A DNA stretch of 64,000 bases from assembly GCA_964433345.1 (NCBI GenBank), contig CAYSQJ010000001.1:124001-188000 (forward strand), read 5' to 3'. Position numbers and translations under genes: made by a program. Positions 8,922 to 18,112 of the stretch are shown piece after piece. How positions within the stretch are numbered: position 1 is the first letter of the stretch; each line of letters starts with the position of its first letter. The notes under the pieces were generated by a model, which made no database searches, was not told the DNA's origin, and saw only the letters and a list, made by a program, of their open reading frames with translations. Origin of the DNA: Ga0077527 sp964433345. Lineage in GTDB: Bacteria; Pseudomonadota; Gammaproteobacteria; Burkholderiales; SG8-41.

Positions 8922-9737
8922 CTAGCGGAATTCCATGCCGTTGGCGATCTGTCGTTCGACCAGCCGCGATTCGTTGCGCAGCAGGGTCGCCAGTTCCTGC
9001 ACGCGGCGATCGGCCATGCGGCTGGAGATCGCGGAAATCGACAATGCCGCGAAGGGCATGCCGCTCTGGTTGCGCAGCACATGGCCGATGGAACGCACGC
9101 CGGCCAGCGTCGGTGTTTCGCGCACGGCGTAGCCGAGCTTCTGTGCCTTGCGCGCCTGCGACAGCAGCGAAGGGCCGTTCAGGCCGTGTTCGGACAGCCG
9201 CGGCTCGTTGCTGGCGATGATGCCGCGGATCTCGTCCTCGGGCAGTGCCGCGAGTATCGCCAGGCTGCCGGTGCCCACGCCCAGCGGCTTGCGCATGCCG
9301 ACTTCAAGGGTGAAGGTCTTGATCGGGAAGGTGCCTTCGCGGCGGTCGATACAAACCGAGTCGAGGCCACTCCTCTGGGTCAGGAACACCGTGTCGCCGG
9401 TGGCCTCGGCGATGCGCGTCATTGCCGGATGGCAGATCTCGCGCAGATTGAAGCGAGGCGCCGCAGTCAGCCCGAGCTCGAAGGCCATCGGACCGAGGAA
9501 ATAGCGGTGGGTCTCCGAATCCTGCTGCACCATGCCCTCGTGGGCCAGGCATTTCAGCATGCGGTGCACGGTTGGCCGTTGCAGGTTGGTGCGCGTGGCG
9601 AGATCGAGCAGGCGGGAGCCGGAGCGGTTGTGCGCGGCGATCTCCCGGAGCAGGAGCAGAGCGCGTTCGATGCTCTGGGTTCCGGTCAGACGGCCCTGAT
9701 TGTCGTCGGCGGGGTTTTTCGCGGGAGCCATAGGCAT
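8922..9737 (-). CDS. IclR-family transcriptional regulator
   Basis: 271 residues from the ATG at 9737; a second in-frame ATG lies at 9731. The N-terminal winged helix (about residues 18-75, including LLDLATRTNLQRPTVHRMLK) is followed by the IclR effector-binding GAF-like domain, with the typical segment LNGPSLLSQARKAQKLGYAV. The first residues before the HTH look disordered. It heads the minus-strand catabolic cluster and is divergent from prpB across about 215 bp, so it may control either or both. IclR proteins often respond to aromatic or short-chain acids; the ligand here is unknown. Confidence 0.9.
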   Translation of the reverse strand: MPMAPAKNPADDNQGRLTGTQSIERALLLLREIAAHNRSGSRLLDLATRTNLQRPTVHRMLKCLAHEGMVQQDSETHRYFLGPMAFELGLTAAPRFNLREICHPAMTRIAEATGDTVFLTQRSGLDSVCIDRREGTFPIKTFTLEVGMRKPLGVGTGSLAILAALPEDEIRGIIASNEPRLSEHGLNGPSLLSQARKAQKLGYAVRETPTLAGVRSIGHVLRNQSGMPFAALSISAISSRMADRRVQELATLLRNESRLVERQIANGMEFR

Positions 9738-9740
9738 TAG

Positions 9741-9853
9741 TCCGAATCGTGAGACTGGGGAACCGGGATTATGCCACCGCGCCCGCTCTGGCGGAATAGC
9801 CCTCCCTGTGGTATCTTTTTTTCCGCTGTTTTCAATCAAAATTTCCGATTCGT
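9741..9853. promoter_or_regulatory. Divergent iclR / prpB control region with a repeated 10-mer
   Basis: The region between the IclR regulator and prpB contains TCCGAATCGT (9741-9750) and TCCGATTCGT (9844-9853), one mismatch apart and 103 bp apart. The first copy touches the regulator's start region, which suits autoregulation. A T-rich stretch (9815-9840) lies between. I could not pick a convincing promoter pair by eye. The operator role is a guess based on position and repetition. Confidence 0.35.
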
Positions 9854-9953
9854 CCAGATTCCGGACCACTGCCCCGGCAGTGGCCTGCGTCTCCGGGCGT
9901 TCGCGTGCCGGCAACGCCAGGCGTTGTCACGGCCTTCTGACAGGAGCCCTGCC

Positions 9954-10838
9954 ATGACCGTTTCCATGACCCCCGGTGCGAAGTTCCGGGCCGCTGTTGC
10001 CGCCGAAAAGCCGCTGCAGATTGTCGGCGCCATCAATGCCTACCATGCGCGGCTTGCCCAGCGCAGCGGCTTCAAGGCGATCTACCTCTCCGGTGGTGGC
10101 GTGGCGGCGGGCTCGCTGGGTGTTCCCGATCTCGCGATCAGCACGCTGGATGACGTGCTGACCGACGTGCGCCGCATCACCGATGTCTGTGACCTGCCGC
10201 TGCTGGTCGACGTCGACACCGGTTTCGGCGGCGCCTTCAACATTGCGCGCACCGTGAAATCGCTGATCAAGTTCGGCGCGGCGGCGATGCACATCGAGGA
10301 CCAGGTGATGCAGAAACGCTGCGGCCACCGACCGAACAAGGAAATCGTCAGCAAGGAAGAGATGGTCGACCGTATCAAGGCTTCCGCCGACGCCAAGACC
10401 GATGCCAATTTCGTGATCATCGCGCGCACCGATTCGCTGGCGGTGGAAGGGCTGGACGCCGCGGTCGAACGCGCGGTGGCCTGCGTCGAGGCCGGCGCCG
10501 ACATGATTTTCCCGGAGGCGATCACCGAGCTGTCGGAATACAAGAAGTTTGCCGACGCGGTGAAGGTGCCGATCCTCGCCAACATCACCGAGTTCGGCAA
10601 GACGCCCTTGTTCACGACCCAGGAACTGGCCAGTGCCAATGTCGCGATGGCGCTGTATCCGCTGTCAGCCTGGCGCGCGGCGAATGCCGCGGCGCTGAAG
10701 GTTTACCAGAGCATCCGCAAGGAAGGCCACCAGAAGAACGTGGTTGACCTGATGCAGTCGCGCGACGATCTCTACGACTATCTCGATTACCACTCGTACG
10801 AGCAGAAACTCGACGCGCTGTTCAAGCGTGACAAGTAA
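9954..10838 (+). CDS. prpB: 2-Methylisocitrate lyase
   Basis: 294 residues, the normal PrpB length. It belongs to the isocitrate lyase/PEP mutase superfamily. The active-site loop KRCGHRPNKEIVSKEEM (near residues 121-137) and LVDVDTGFGG are as in PrpB, and similarity to E. coli PrpB, recalled by eye, runs along the whole protein. It cleaves 2-methylisocitrate to pyruvate and succinate in the methylcitrate cycle. The ATG at 9954 follows CAGGAG at a good distance; an open frame continues upstream but does not look like protein. No prpC or prpD is adjacent, which is unusual for a methylcitrate locus, so a related C-C lyase role stays possible. Confidence 0.85.
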   Translation: MTVSMTPGAKFRAAVAAEKPLQIVGAINAYHARLAQRSGFKAIYLSGGGVAAGSLGVPDLAISTLDDVLTDVRRITDVCDLPLLVDVDTGFGGAFNIARTVKSLIKFGAAAMHIEDQVMQKRCGHRPNKEIVSKEEMVDRIKASADAKTDANFVIIARTDSLAVEGLDAAVERAVACVEAGADMIFPEAITELSEYKKFADAVKVPILANITEFGKTPLFTTQELASANVAMALYPLSAWRAANAAALKVYQSIRKEGHQKNVVDLMQSRDDLYDYLDYHSYEQKLDALFKRDK

Positions 10839-10895
10839 GAAGCAGGCAAGAAGTTCGGATTCCTTGAACACCATTATCGTTGGGAGCACCAGGCA

Positions 10896-11888
10896 ATGAC
10901 CGGTATCTTGCTGTCCAAAGGGTTCGTGGCGCAGTTCGGCGAACAGTTACAGGCTGCGGCAAAGGCCGCCGGCATTAAGCCGGAGATCATCCATCTGCCG
11001 GATGATGCGTCGCAGCGTCTCGCACCGGAGCAGGCCGCGAAGGTCGAGATCGCCTACCTGACACGCGACATCCGCTTTTCCGATCTGTATGCCAGCTACG
11101 GCGATACGATGAAGGCGGCTACCGGCCTGAAATGGGCGCATTTTGTCAGCACCGGCATCGACCAGCATCCCTTCCTGCCGGCCTTGCACGAGCGCAAGGT
11201 CAGGCTGACCACCTCGGCCGGCACCAACGGCGAGCCGGTCGGGCAGACGGCGGTCTGCGGCCTGCTGATGCTGGCCCGCGGTTTCCCGCGCTGGATTACA
11301 GCCCAGCGCGAGCACAAGTGGGATCCGGTGCGCGGCGCCGCCGTGCCGCGCGACCTGCGCGGCCAGACCGTGATCATTGTCGGTCTCGGCACCATCGGAG
11401 CGACGGTGGCGAAGATGTGCCAGGCGCTGGAGATGAAGGTGATCGGCCTGCGCCGCAGTCCGAAACGCGAGGGCGATCCGGTTGATGAAATGCACACGCT
11501 GGACAGGCTGCCGTCCCTGTTGCCGTCCTGCGACTGGCTGGTGCTGGCCTGTCCCTATACCAAGGAAACCCACCAGCTGGTCAATGCCAAAACGCTGGCG
11601 CTGATGCCGAAACACGCCCACCTGGTCAATGTTGCCCGCGGCGCGGTGTGTGATGAAAAGGCGCTGATCGCGGCGCTGCAATCGAAGCAGATTGCCGGCG
11701 CCTACCTCGACGTGTTCGAGAAGGAGCCGCTGCCCACCGATTCGCCGTTGTGGGACATCCCCAATGTCATCGTCTCGCCGCACAATGCTTCGGCGTCGGC
11801 TGGCAATGACGACCGCGCTGCACGGGTGTTTACCGAGAACCTCAAGCTCTACGCGGCCGGCAAACCGATGCTCAACGAACAGGGCTGA
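10896..11888 (+). CDS. D-isomer-specific 2-hydroxyacid dehydrogenase
   Basis: 330 residues with the two-lobed fold of the NAD(P)-dependent D-2-hydroxyacid dehydrogenases. Seen directly: the dinucleotide-binding loop VGLGTIG (near residues 166-172), the NVARGAV catalytic Arg segment, the FEKEPLP Glu and the SPHNASAS His. It reduces or oxidises a 2-oxo/2-hydroxy acid in the cytoplasm. It follows prpB by 57 bp on the same strand and precedes the rubredoxin gene by 6 bp, so the three may share a transcript. The substrate is not readable from sequence. Confidence 0.88.
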   Translation: MTGILLSKGFVAQFGEQLQAAAKAAGIKPEIIHLPDDASQRLAPEQAAKVEIAYLTRDIRFSDLYASYGDTMKAATGLKWAHFVSTGIDQHPFLPALHERKVRLTTSAGTNGEPVGQTAVCGLLMLARGFPRWITAQREHKWDPVRGAAVPRDLRGQTVIIVGLGTIGATVAKMCQALEMKVIGLRRSPKREGDPVDEMHTLDRLPSLLPSCDWLVLACPYTKETHQLVNAKTLALMPKHAHLVNVARGAVCDEKALIAALQSKQIAGAYLDVFEKEPLPTDSPLWDIPNVIVSPHNASASAGNDDRAARVFTENLKLYAAGKPMLNEQG

Positions 11889-11894
11889 ACGGGC

Positions 11895-12065
11895 GTGAAG
11901 AAGTGGCAGTGCATCCTCTGCAACTTCATCTATGACGAAGCCGCCGGGCTGCCCGACGAGGGCATCCCGCCGGGCACGCGCTGGGAAGACGTGCCCGCCG
12001 ACTGGACCTGCCCCTACTGCGGCGCGACCAAGGCGGACTTCGACATGATCGTCATCTCCTCCTGA
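11895..12065 (+). CDS. Rubredoxin
   Basis: A 56-residue protein starting at a GTG. The two iron-binding knuckles are complete: CILC at residues 6-9 and CPYC at residues 39-42, with the usual aromatic residues and the DEAAGLPDEGIPPGT middle segment. It is a one-iron electron carrier of the cytoplasm. It begins 6 bp after the 2-hydroxyacid dehydrogenase stop, so the two are probably co-transcribed, although a redox partnership is not implied by known biochemistry. The gene is short and easily missed. Confidence 0.92.
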   Translation: MKKWQCILCNFIYDEAAGLPDEGIPPGTRWEDVPADWTCPYCGATKADFDMIVISS

Positions 12066-12081
12066 GCCCTGCGGTCGACGA

Positions 12082-12849
<768 letters not shown>

Positions 12850-12950
12850 GCGGGACCTCGGTTTCAGGTGATGGGTTCGGCAAACCCCGGATTCTAAGGC
12901 TTGCGCCGCTCCGGCCTTTGCCACAGGCCGTGCGGCAGCCCGGCCGCGGG

Positions 12951-12979
12951 TGGCGACGGGTGGGCTAAGCGGTTAAAAT
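12951..12979 (+). promoter_or_regulatory. Candidate hemA promoter
   Basis: TAAAAT (12974-12979) as a -10 box, with TGGCGA 17 bp upstream (12951-12956) as a weak -35. It lies about 45 bp before the chosen hemA start. The match is by eye only. Confidence 0.4.
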
Positions 12980-13024
12980 GCAAGGCCTTTTTCGGTGCCA
13001 GTCGCCCCGCGCGACATCGCTGCC

Positions 13025-14278
13025 ATGCCGCTGTTCGCCTTCGGACTCAACCACCATACCGCGCCGCTGGATGTGCGCGAACGGGTGGTATTCCATGCCG
13101 AGCAGCTGACCCAGGCACTGCGCGACCTGGTCGACCGCCGTCCGGTCAGCGAGGCGGCGATCATCTCCACCTGCAACCGCACCGAGGTTTATTGTTCGAC
13201 TGCGGATCCCGGAATTGCCGTCGACTGGCTCGCGGATTATCACCGCCTCAAGCCGGCACAGATCCAGCCCTATCTTTATGAGCTGCCGCAGGACCGCGCG
13301 GTCAAGCACGCCTTCCGCGTTGCCAGCGGCCTCGATTCGATGGTGCTGGGCGAGGCGCAGATCCTTGGCCAGTTCAAGAGCGCGGTGCGCTCCGCGGAGT
13401 CCGCCGGCACCATGGGCTGGCTGCTTAACAAGCTGTTCCAGCGCACGTTTTCGGTGGCGAAGACGGTGCGCAGCGAAACCAATATCGGCGCCAGCACGGT
13501 GTCGATGGCTGCAGCCGCGGTGCGGCTGGCCGAGCGCATCTATCCCAGCGTTGCAGGGCAGAGCGTGCTGTTTGTCGGCGCCGGCGAAATGATCGAGCTC
13601 GCGGCGACGCATTTCGCCGCCCATCACCCGAAGCGCATGACCTTCGCCAACCGCACCGCCGCGCGCGCGCAGCAGCTGGCCGACCGTTTTTTCGGTCATG
13701 TCATGCCGCTCAACGACATCGCGGCCCAACTCGCCTTGTATGACATCGTGGTCTGCTGCACGGCGAGCCCGCTGCCGATCATCGGCAAGGGCCTGATGGA
13801 AAGCGCGCTGAAGGCGCGCAAGCACCGGCCGATGCTGATGTTCGACCTCGCGGTGCCGCGCGACGTCGAGGCCGAGGTTGGTGAGCTGGATGACGCCTTC
13901 CTCTATACCGTCGATGACCTCGGGCAGATCGCCCGCGAGGGCATGGACCATCGCAGCAACGCCGTCGCCCAGGCCGAAGTCATCATCGAGAACCAGGTGT
14001 CGGATTTCATGCACTGGCTGGGCAACCGCGACCTGGTGCCGACCATCCGCGCGCTGCGTGACAGCGCCGAACGGGCGCGCCGCCATGCCCTGGAGCGCGC
14101 GCAGCGGCGCATTGCACGAGGCGCCGAGCCGCAGCAGGTGCTCGACGAGCTGTCGCGGGCGCTGACCAACAAGTTCATGCACCCGCCCTCGCATGCGCTG
14201 AATCATGCCGCGCAGGATGAGCGTGACGAGCTCGCCGCGCTGATCGCGCGGCTCTACCAGATCCAGCGGCCCGAGTAG
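13025..14278 (+). CDS. hemA: Glutamyl-tRNA reductase
   Basis: 417 residues from the ATG at 13025, where the family N-terminus (MPLFAFGLNHHTAPLD) begins. It reduces Glu-tRNA(Glu) to glutamate-1-semialdehyde, the first committed step of C5 haem synthesis. The catalytic cysteine is Cys50 (STCNRTEVY). The NADPH-binding domain starts near residue 180 (VLFVGAGEM), and a C-terminal helical dimerisation domain ends at IARLYQIQRPE. It is followed by prfA and prmC in the widely conserved hemA-prfA-prmC order. The rest of the early haem pathway (hemC, hemD, hemX, hemY) lies about 14 kb away in the same window. Confidence 0.97.
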   Translation: MPLFAFGLNHHTAPLDVRERVVFHAEQLTQALRDLVDRRPVSEAAIISTCNRTEVYCSTADPGIAVDWLADYHRLKPAQIQPYLYELPQDRAVKHAFRVASGLDSMVLGEAQILGQFKSAVRSAESAGTMGWLLNKLFQRTFSVAKTVRSETNIGASTVSMAAAAVRLAERIYPSVAGQSVLFVGAGEMIELAATHFAAHHPKRMTFANRTAARAQQLADRFFGHVMPLNDIAAQLALYDIVVCCTASPLPIIGKGLMESALKARKHRPMLMFDLAVPRDVEAEVGELDDAFLYTVDDLGQIAREGMDHRSNAVAQAEVIIENQVSDFMHWLGNRDLVPTIRALRDSAERARRHALERAQRRIARGAEPQQVLDELSRALTNKFMHPPSHALNHAAQDERDELAALIARLYQIQRPE

Positions 14279-14325
14279 GTGCCGCGGCCCGCGCTTTTGT
14301 CGCGCGGCCATCACCGCCGTTCATC

Positions 14326-15411
14326 ATGAAACCCAGCATCGCATCCAAACTTGACCAGCTGTCCCTGCGCCTGGAGGAGGTCGGCCGTCTGCTGACCGCG
14401 GAGAACGTCGCCGCGGACATGGATCAGTACCGCCGGCTGACCCGCGAGCATGCCGAACTCGAGCCGGTGGTGGCGCTGTATCGCCAGTACCAGGCGAGCC
14501 TCGGCGACCTGAAGACCGCCGAGGACATGTCAAGCGATCCGGCGATGCGCGAGTTCGCCGAATTGGAAATTACCGAAACCAGGTCGCGCATCGAGGGTTT
14601 CGAGGCCGAACTGCAGAAGCTGCTGCTGCCGAAGGATCCCAACGACGAGCGCAACATTTTCCTCGAAGTGCGCGCCGGCACCGGCGGCGACGAGTCGGCG
14701 CTGTTCGCGGCCGAGCTGTTCCGCATGTATGCGCGCTTCGCCGAGCGCAAGCGCTGGCAGGTCGAAGTGATTTCGGAAAGTGCCTCGGACCTGGGCGGCT
14801 ACCGCGAGATCATCGCCCGCATCATCGGCCACGGCGCGTATTCGAAACTGAAATTCGAGTCCGGCGGACATCGGGTGCAGCGAGTCCCGGTCACTGAAAC
14901 CCAGGGCCGCATCCACACTTCCGCCTGTACCGTCGCGGTGATGCCCGAGGCGGACGAGGTGGCCGAGGTGGTGCTCAATCCGGCGGAACTGCGCATCGAC
15001 ACCTTCCGCGCGTCGGGCGCCGGCGGCCAGCACGTCAACAAGACCGACTCGGCGATCCGCATCACCCATCTGCCGACGGGGCTGGTGGTCGAGTGCCAGG
15101 ACGACCGCTCCCAGCACAAGAACAAGGCGCGCGCGCTGGCAGTGCTGGCGGCGCGGCTGAAGGACCGGCAGCTGCGTGAGCAGCAATCGAAGGAAGCGGC
15201 GACGCGCAAATCCCTGATCGGCAGCGGCGACCGCTCCGAGCGTATCCGCACCTACAATTTTCCGCAGGGCCGCGTCACCGATCACCGCATCAACCTCACG
15301 CTGTACAAGATCGCGCAGATCATCGACGGCGATCTCGACGAACTGGTCGATGCGCTGGCGGCCGAGCACCAGGCCGAGCAACTGGCCGAGCTCGCCGCCG
15401 AGAATCAATAA
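14326..15411 (+). CDS. prfA: Peptide chain release factor 1
   Basis: 361 residues, standard for RF1. It reads UAA/UAG stop codons and triggers peptidyl-tRNA hydrolysis. The GGQ motif is at residues 233-235 (ASGAGGQHVNK), and the codon-recognition tripeptide region reads RVPVTETQGR, fitting the PxT form of RF1 rather than the SPF form of RF2. The gene ends in a double TAA TAA. The downstream prmC gene encodes the methyltransferase that modifies the GGQ glutamine, so the two are functionally linked. A copy of the dispersed A+T-rich element lies between them. Confidence 0.97.
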   Translation: MKPSIASKLDQLSLRLEEVGRLLTAENVAADMDQYRRLTREHAELEPVVALYRQYQASLGDLKTAEDMSSDPAMREFAELEITETRSRIEGFEAELQKLLLPKDPNDERNIFLEVRAGTGGDESALFAAELFRMYARFAERKRWQVEVISESASDLGGYREIIARIIGHGAYSKLKFESGGHRVQRVPVTETQGRIHTSACTVAVMPEADEVAEVVLNPAELRIDTFRASGAGGQHVNKTDSAIRITHLPTGLVVECQDDRSQHKNKARALAVLAARLKDRQLREQQSKEAATRKSLIGSGDRSERIRTYNFPQGRVTDHRINLTLYKIAQIIDGDLDELVDALAAEHQAEQLAELAAENQ

Positions 15412-15438
15412 TAACCAATTGATTTTATTGATAATTTT
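15409..15438 (-). repeat. Dispersed A+T-rich element, copy 3
   Basis: Between prfA and prmC, ending directly at the prmC ATG. On the minus strand it contains CAATAAAATCAA followed by TTGGTTA, so AATCAATTGGTTA fully fits the IHF core WATCAANNNNTTR. It takes the place where a Shine-Dalgarno sequence would be expected for prmC. Confidence 0.7.
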
Positions 15439-16278
15439 ATGCGGACTGCGATGACGATCGCCGCAGTGCTGGCCGAGGCACAGGCAGCGATCGGCCGCAG
15501 CGAAGCGCGCCTGCTGCTGCGTCACCAGCTGCGTTGCGATGATGCCTGGCTGATTGCCCACGGCGATGAGAGTTGCGCCGACAGCGACGTGCAGGCTTTG
15601 CGCGCGCGGGTCGCGCGCCGCGTCGCCGGAGAGCCGGTGGCCTACATCACCGGCACGCGCGAATTCTACGGCCGCGAGTTCGCGGTAAGTCCCGCCGTGC
15701 TGATCCCGCGACCGGAAACAGAGATGCTGGTCGAGCTCGCATTGCAGCGCCTGCCGCGCGGCGCCACCGTGCTCGATCTCGGCACCGGCAGCGGCTGCAT
15801 CGGCGTGACGCTGGCCGCCGAGCGTCCCGACCTGCGGCTTACCCTGATCGATGCCTCGGCCGAAGCGCTGGAGCTTGCGCAGGCAAATGCGCGGCGCTGG
15901 GCGCCGGCCAACACGACATTGCTGCAGAGCGACTGGTTCTCGGCGCTGTCGGGTCAGCGCTTCGCGATGATCGTGTCGAATCCGCCGTACATTGCTTCTG
16001 GCGACAGCCATCTCGCGCAGGGCGACCTGCGCTTCGAGCCGCGCGCGGCGCTGGTCGCGGGCGATGACGGGCTCGAGGATATCCGCGGCATTGTCACTTC
16101 CGCACCGGCGCATCTCGCAGCCGGGGGCTGGCTGCTGTTCGAACATGGCTACGACCAGCATGCCGCATGCACTGCCCTGCTGCAGCAGGCGGGTTATCGC
16201 GAAGTATTCTCGGCGCGCGATCTCGCCGGCATCCTCCGCGTCAGCGGCGGGCGGCTGGCGGAGGACAGCAATGGCTGA
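15439..16278 (+). CDS. prmC: Release factor glutamine N5-methyltransferase
   Basis: 279 residues. It methylates the GGQ glutamine of RF1/RF2. An N-terminal helical domain is followed by a Rossmann methyltransferase with VLDLGTGSGCIG (motif I) and NPPY at residues 181-184, the glutamine-binding signature. It follows prfA by 27 bp. No Shine-Dalgarno sequence is visible before the ATG at 15439; instead an A+T-rich element runs up to the start. A second ATG lies at 15451. The stop overlaps the start of the next gene by 8 bp. Confidence 0.95.
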   Translation: MRTAMTIAAVLAEAQAAIGRSEARLLLRHQLRCDDAWLIAHGDESCADSDVQALRARVARRVAGEPVAYITGTREFYGREFAVSPAVLIPRPETEMLVELALQRLPRGATVLDLGTGSGCIGVTLAAERPDLRLTLIDASAEALELAQANARRWAPANTTLLQSDWFSALSGQRFAMIVSNPPYIASGDSHLAQGDLRFEPRAALVAGDDGLEDIRGIVTSAPAHLAAGGWLLFEHGYDQHAACTALLQQAGYREVFSARDLAGILRVSGGRLAEDSNG

Positions 16279-16930
16279 AACCGGGGATGATCCGCGGGAC
16301 CGCGCCATGCAGCGGCTGCGGCAGGCAGAACGTCTGCGCGAAATCTACGAGCACCATGTGGTGCGTTTCCGCGCCTTGGCAATGGAGGAACCGCTGGCAC
16401 TGGCTCGCGCCGCCCATGCCGAGATGGACGACTTGCTCGCGGAAAGCCACCGTCAGCCCGGCGCCGAAGCCGTCCGGTGCAGGCGCGGCTGCAGCCATTG
16501 CTGCCATGGACCGGTGGAAATCCGGCCGCAGGAGGCAGCGCTGCTGGTCGAGCATTTGCGTACGGCCGGCTTGACGCTCGACATCGCCCGGGTCGAGCGC
16601 CAGAGCCGCCACGGCGTCGAGACCTGGCGCGAACAGCCTGAGGCGGACCAGGCCTGCGTGTTCCTCGACGGGGAAGGTGCCTGCGAGGTGTATGAGGTCC
16701 GGCCCAACACCTGCCGCAAGCTGCTGGTGACCAGCGATCCGCGACATTGCGACATCAGCCGCGGCGAGTACGAGCAGATTGAGCGTCGCTTCTGCTGGGA
16801 GGCTGAAATGATGGAGTCGGCGGCGCTGGAAGTGTTCGGCCTGCGGTTGTTGCCGAAAGCGCTGCTGGCGGCATTGCGCGAAGGAGGCGGTGAGGGCACG
16901 CCCGTTGACCATGCCGCGCCGCCTCGTTAA
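16271..16930 (+). CDS. YkgJ-type CxxCxxCC cysteine-cluster protein
   Basis: 219 residues from the ATG at 16271, overlapping the end of prmC. The N-terminal half is charged and helical. From about residue 70 it has the cysteine cluster CRRGCSHCC, later CVFLDGEGACEVYEVRPNTCRK, the pattern of the YkgJ/CxxCxxCC family that is thought to bind a zinc or Fe-S cluster. The function of the family is not established. Overlap with prmC suggests co-expression. The next gene, grxD, encodes a CGFS glutaredoxin involved in Fe-S handling, which would fit a metal-cluster role but does not prove it. Confidence 0.8.
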   Translation: MAETGDDPRDRAMQRLRQAERLREIYEHHVVRFRALAMEEPLALARAAHAEMDDLLAESHRQPGAEAVRCRRGCSHCCHGPVEIRPQEAALLVEHLRTAGLTLDIARVERQSRHGVETWREQPEADQACVFLDGEGACEVYEVRPNTCRKLLVTSDPRHCDISRGEYEQIERRFCWEAEMMESAALEVFGLRLLPKALLAALREGGGEGTPVDHAAPPR

Positions 16931-16972
16931 ACTTCAATCCCGATCGTTTTAGTCAAGTTCAGGAGTTATGCC

Positions 16973-17281
16973 ATGTCGGTCCAGGACACCATCAAAAACC
17001 AGGTCACCAGCCACAAGGTCGTGCTGTACATGAAAGGCTCGCCTGATTTCCCGCAGTGCGGCTTCTCGGCGAACGCCGTCAACATCCTGCGCGCCTGCGG
17101 CGTCGACCAGCCCTTCACCGTCAACGTGCTCGAGGATCCGGAAATCCGCCAGGGCATCAAGCAGTATGCCAACTGGCCGACCATCCCCCAGCTCTACGTC
17201 AACGGCGAATTCGTCGGTGGCTCGGATATCCTCTCGGAGATGTACCAGAGCGGCGAACTGCAGAAGATGCTGCAGGGCTGA
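16973..17281 (+). CDS. grxD: Monothiol glutaredoxin (Grx4 type)
   Basis: 102 residues with the CGFS active site (Cys29) of class II monothiol glutaredoxins, preceded by YMKGSPDFPQ, and with the GSH-binding segments NWPTIPQLYV and GGSDIL. These proteins carry and transfer [2Fe-2S] clusters, often with BolA partners. AGGAG precedes the start. A strong hairpin terminator follows the stop, so this is the last gene of the hemA-prfA-prmC run. Confidence 0.96.
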   Translation: MSVQDTIKNQVTSHKVVLYMKGSPDFPQCGFSANAVNILRACGVDQPFTVNVLEDPEIRQGIKQYANWPTIPQLYVNGEFVGGSDILSEMYQSGELQKMLQG

Positions 17282-17301
17282 GCAGCTTGACCCGTTTCAC
17301 G

Positions 17302-17327
17302 AAAAGCCGGCAGCCGCCGGCTTTTTT
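17302..17327. terminator. Bidirectional intrinsic terminator between grxD and the TauE-like gene
   Basis: Stem AAGCCGGC / GCCGGCTT with loop AGCC, T-run on the right and A-run on the left. It can end both the rightward grxD transcript and the leftward TauE-like transcript. Confidence 0.85.
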
Positions 17328-18103
17328 CATGCCTGCAGATGGTCCCAGGCGACCTGCACGAGCAGGATCAGTGCCATGGTCAGCAGCATGCGCTGCATCC
17401 ACAGGCGGTAAGTCGCGCCGTCGATGCGGCTGCGCACGCTGGAGCCCTGCCAGCTGGCGAAGGTGGCGACCACCGCCAGCGGCAGCGTCAGCAGCCATTG
17501 CTCCATCGTCGCGATGCCGCTGGGCGCGAGCGTAGCGAACTGGGTGGCCTTGCCGGTGAAGAATGAAATATTCATCGCCGGCACCAGCAGCAGCGGCTGC
17601 AGGCCGATGCCGAGGTAATAGATGATCAGCGGCGGCGCGGCGATATTGGCGGTCGATTCGCTGAGGCCCCCGAGGAAGCCGAACATCAGGCCGAAGGATT
17701 TTTCATTACGCTGCATCAGCGGCCACTGTGAAAGGCCGAGGCGCTGCAGGTTCAGATAGAACAGGATCACGCCCGCCAGCAGCAGTGCATAGGGAAATCC
17801 GGGAAACAGCACGAACAGCCTCGCGCCGGCGGCGGCACCGAGCAGCGCGACTATCGATATCCACCAGAAGCGCTGCAGGATGGCGGCGAAGCCGGGGCTG
17901 CGCAGGATGCTGACGATGACCGTGGCGATGCACGGAATCAGCACCATGACCACGGCGACCTGCATGTTCGTTGCAGCGGCAATCAGCGGCGTGGCAATCA
18001 TCGGGAAGCCGAGGCCCAGCGCGCCCTGGATCCAGCCGGCGACGGCGATCACGACCGCGACGTACGCGATCAGCCAGGGTGACAGGGATTCGAGTCCGGC
18101 CAC
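17327..18103 (-). CDS. TauE/SafE-family membrane exporter (probable sulfite exporter)
   Basis: 258 residues, hydrophobic throughout, with about eight predicted membrane helices. The segments GALGLGFPMIATPLIAA and FLGGLSESTANIAAPPLII are typical of the TauE/SafE (DUF81) family. Members export sulfite or other small sulfur anions. The start is a GTG 9 bp after the stop of the FAD/Fe-S dehydrogenase gene, so the two form an operon divergent from xsc. Xsc releases sulfite from sulfoacetaldehyde, so a sulfite export role is a good inference. The family also contains members with other substrates. Confidence 0.87.
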   Translation of the reverse strand: MAGLESLSPWLIAYVAVVIAVAGWIQGALGLGFPMIATPLIAAATNMQVAVVMVLIPCIATVIVSILRSPGFAAILQRFWWISIVALLGAAAGARLFVLFPGFPYALLLAGVILFYLNLQRLGLSQWPLMQRNEKSFGLMFGFLGGLSESTANIAAPPLIIYYLGIGLQPLLLVPAMNISFFTGKATQFATLAPSGIATMEQWLLTLPLAVVATFASWQGSSVRSRIDGATYRLWMQRMLLTMALILLVQVAWDHLQA

Positions 18104-18112
18104 GGCGGCGTT

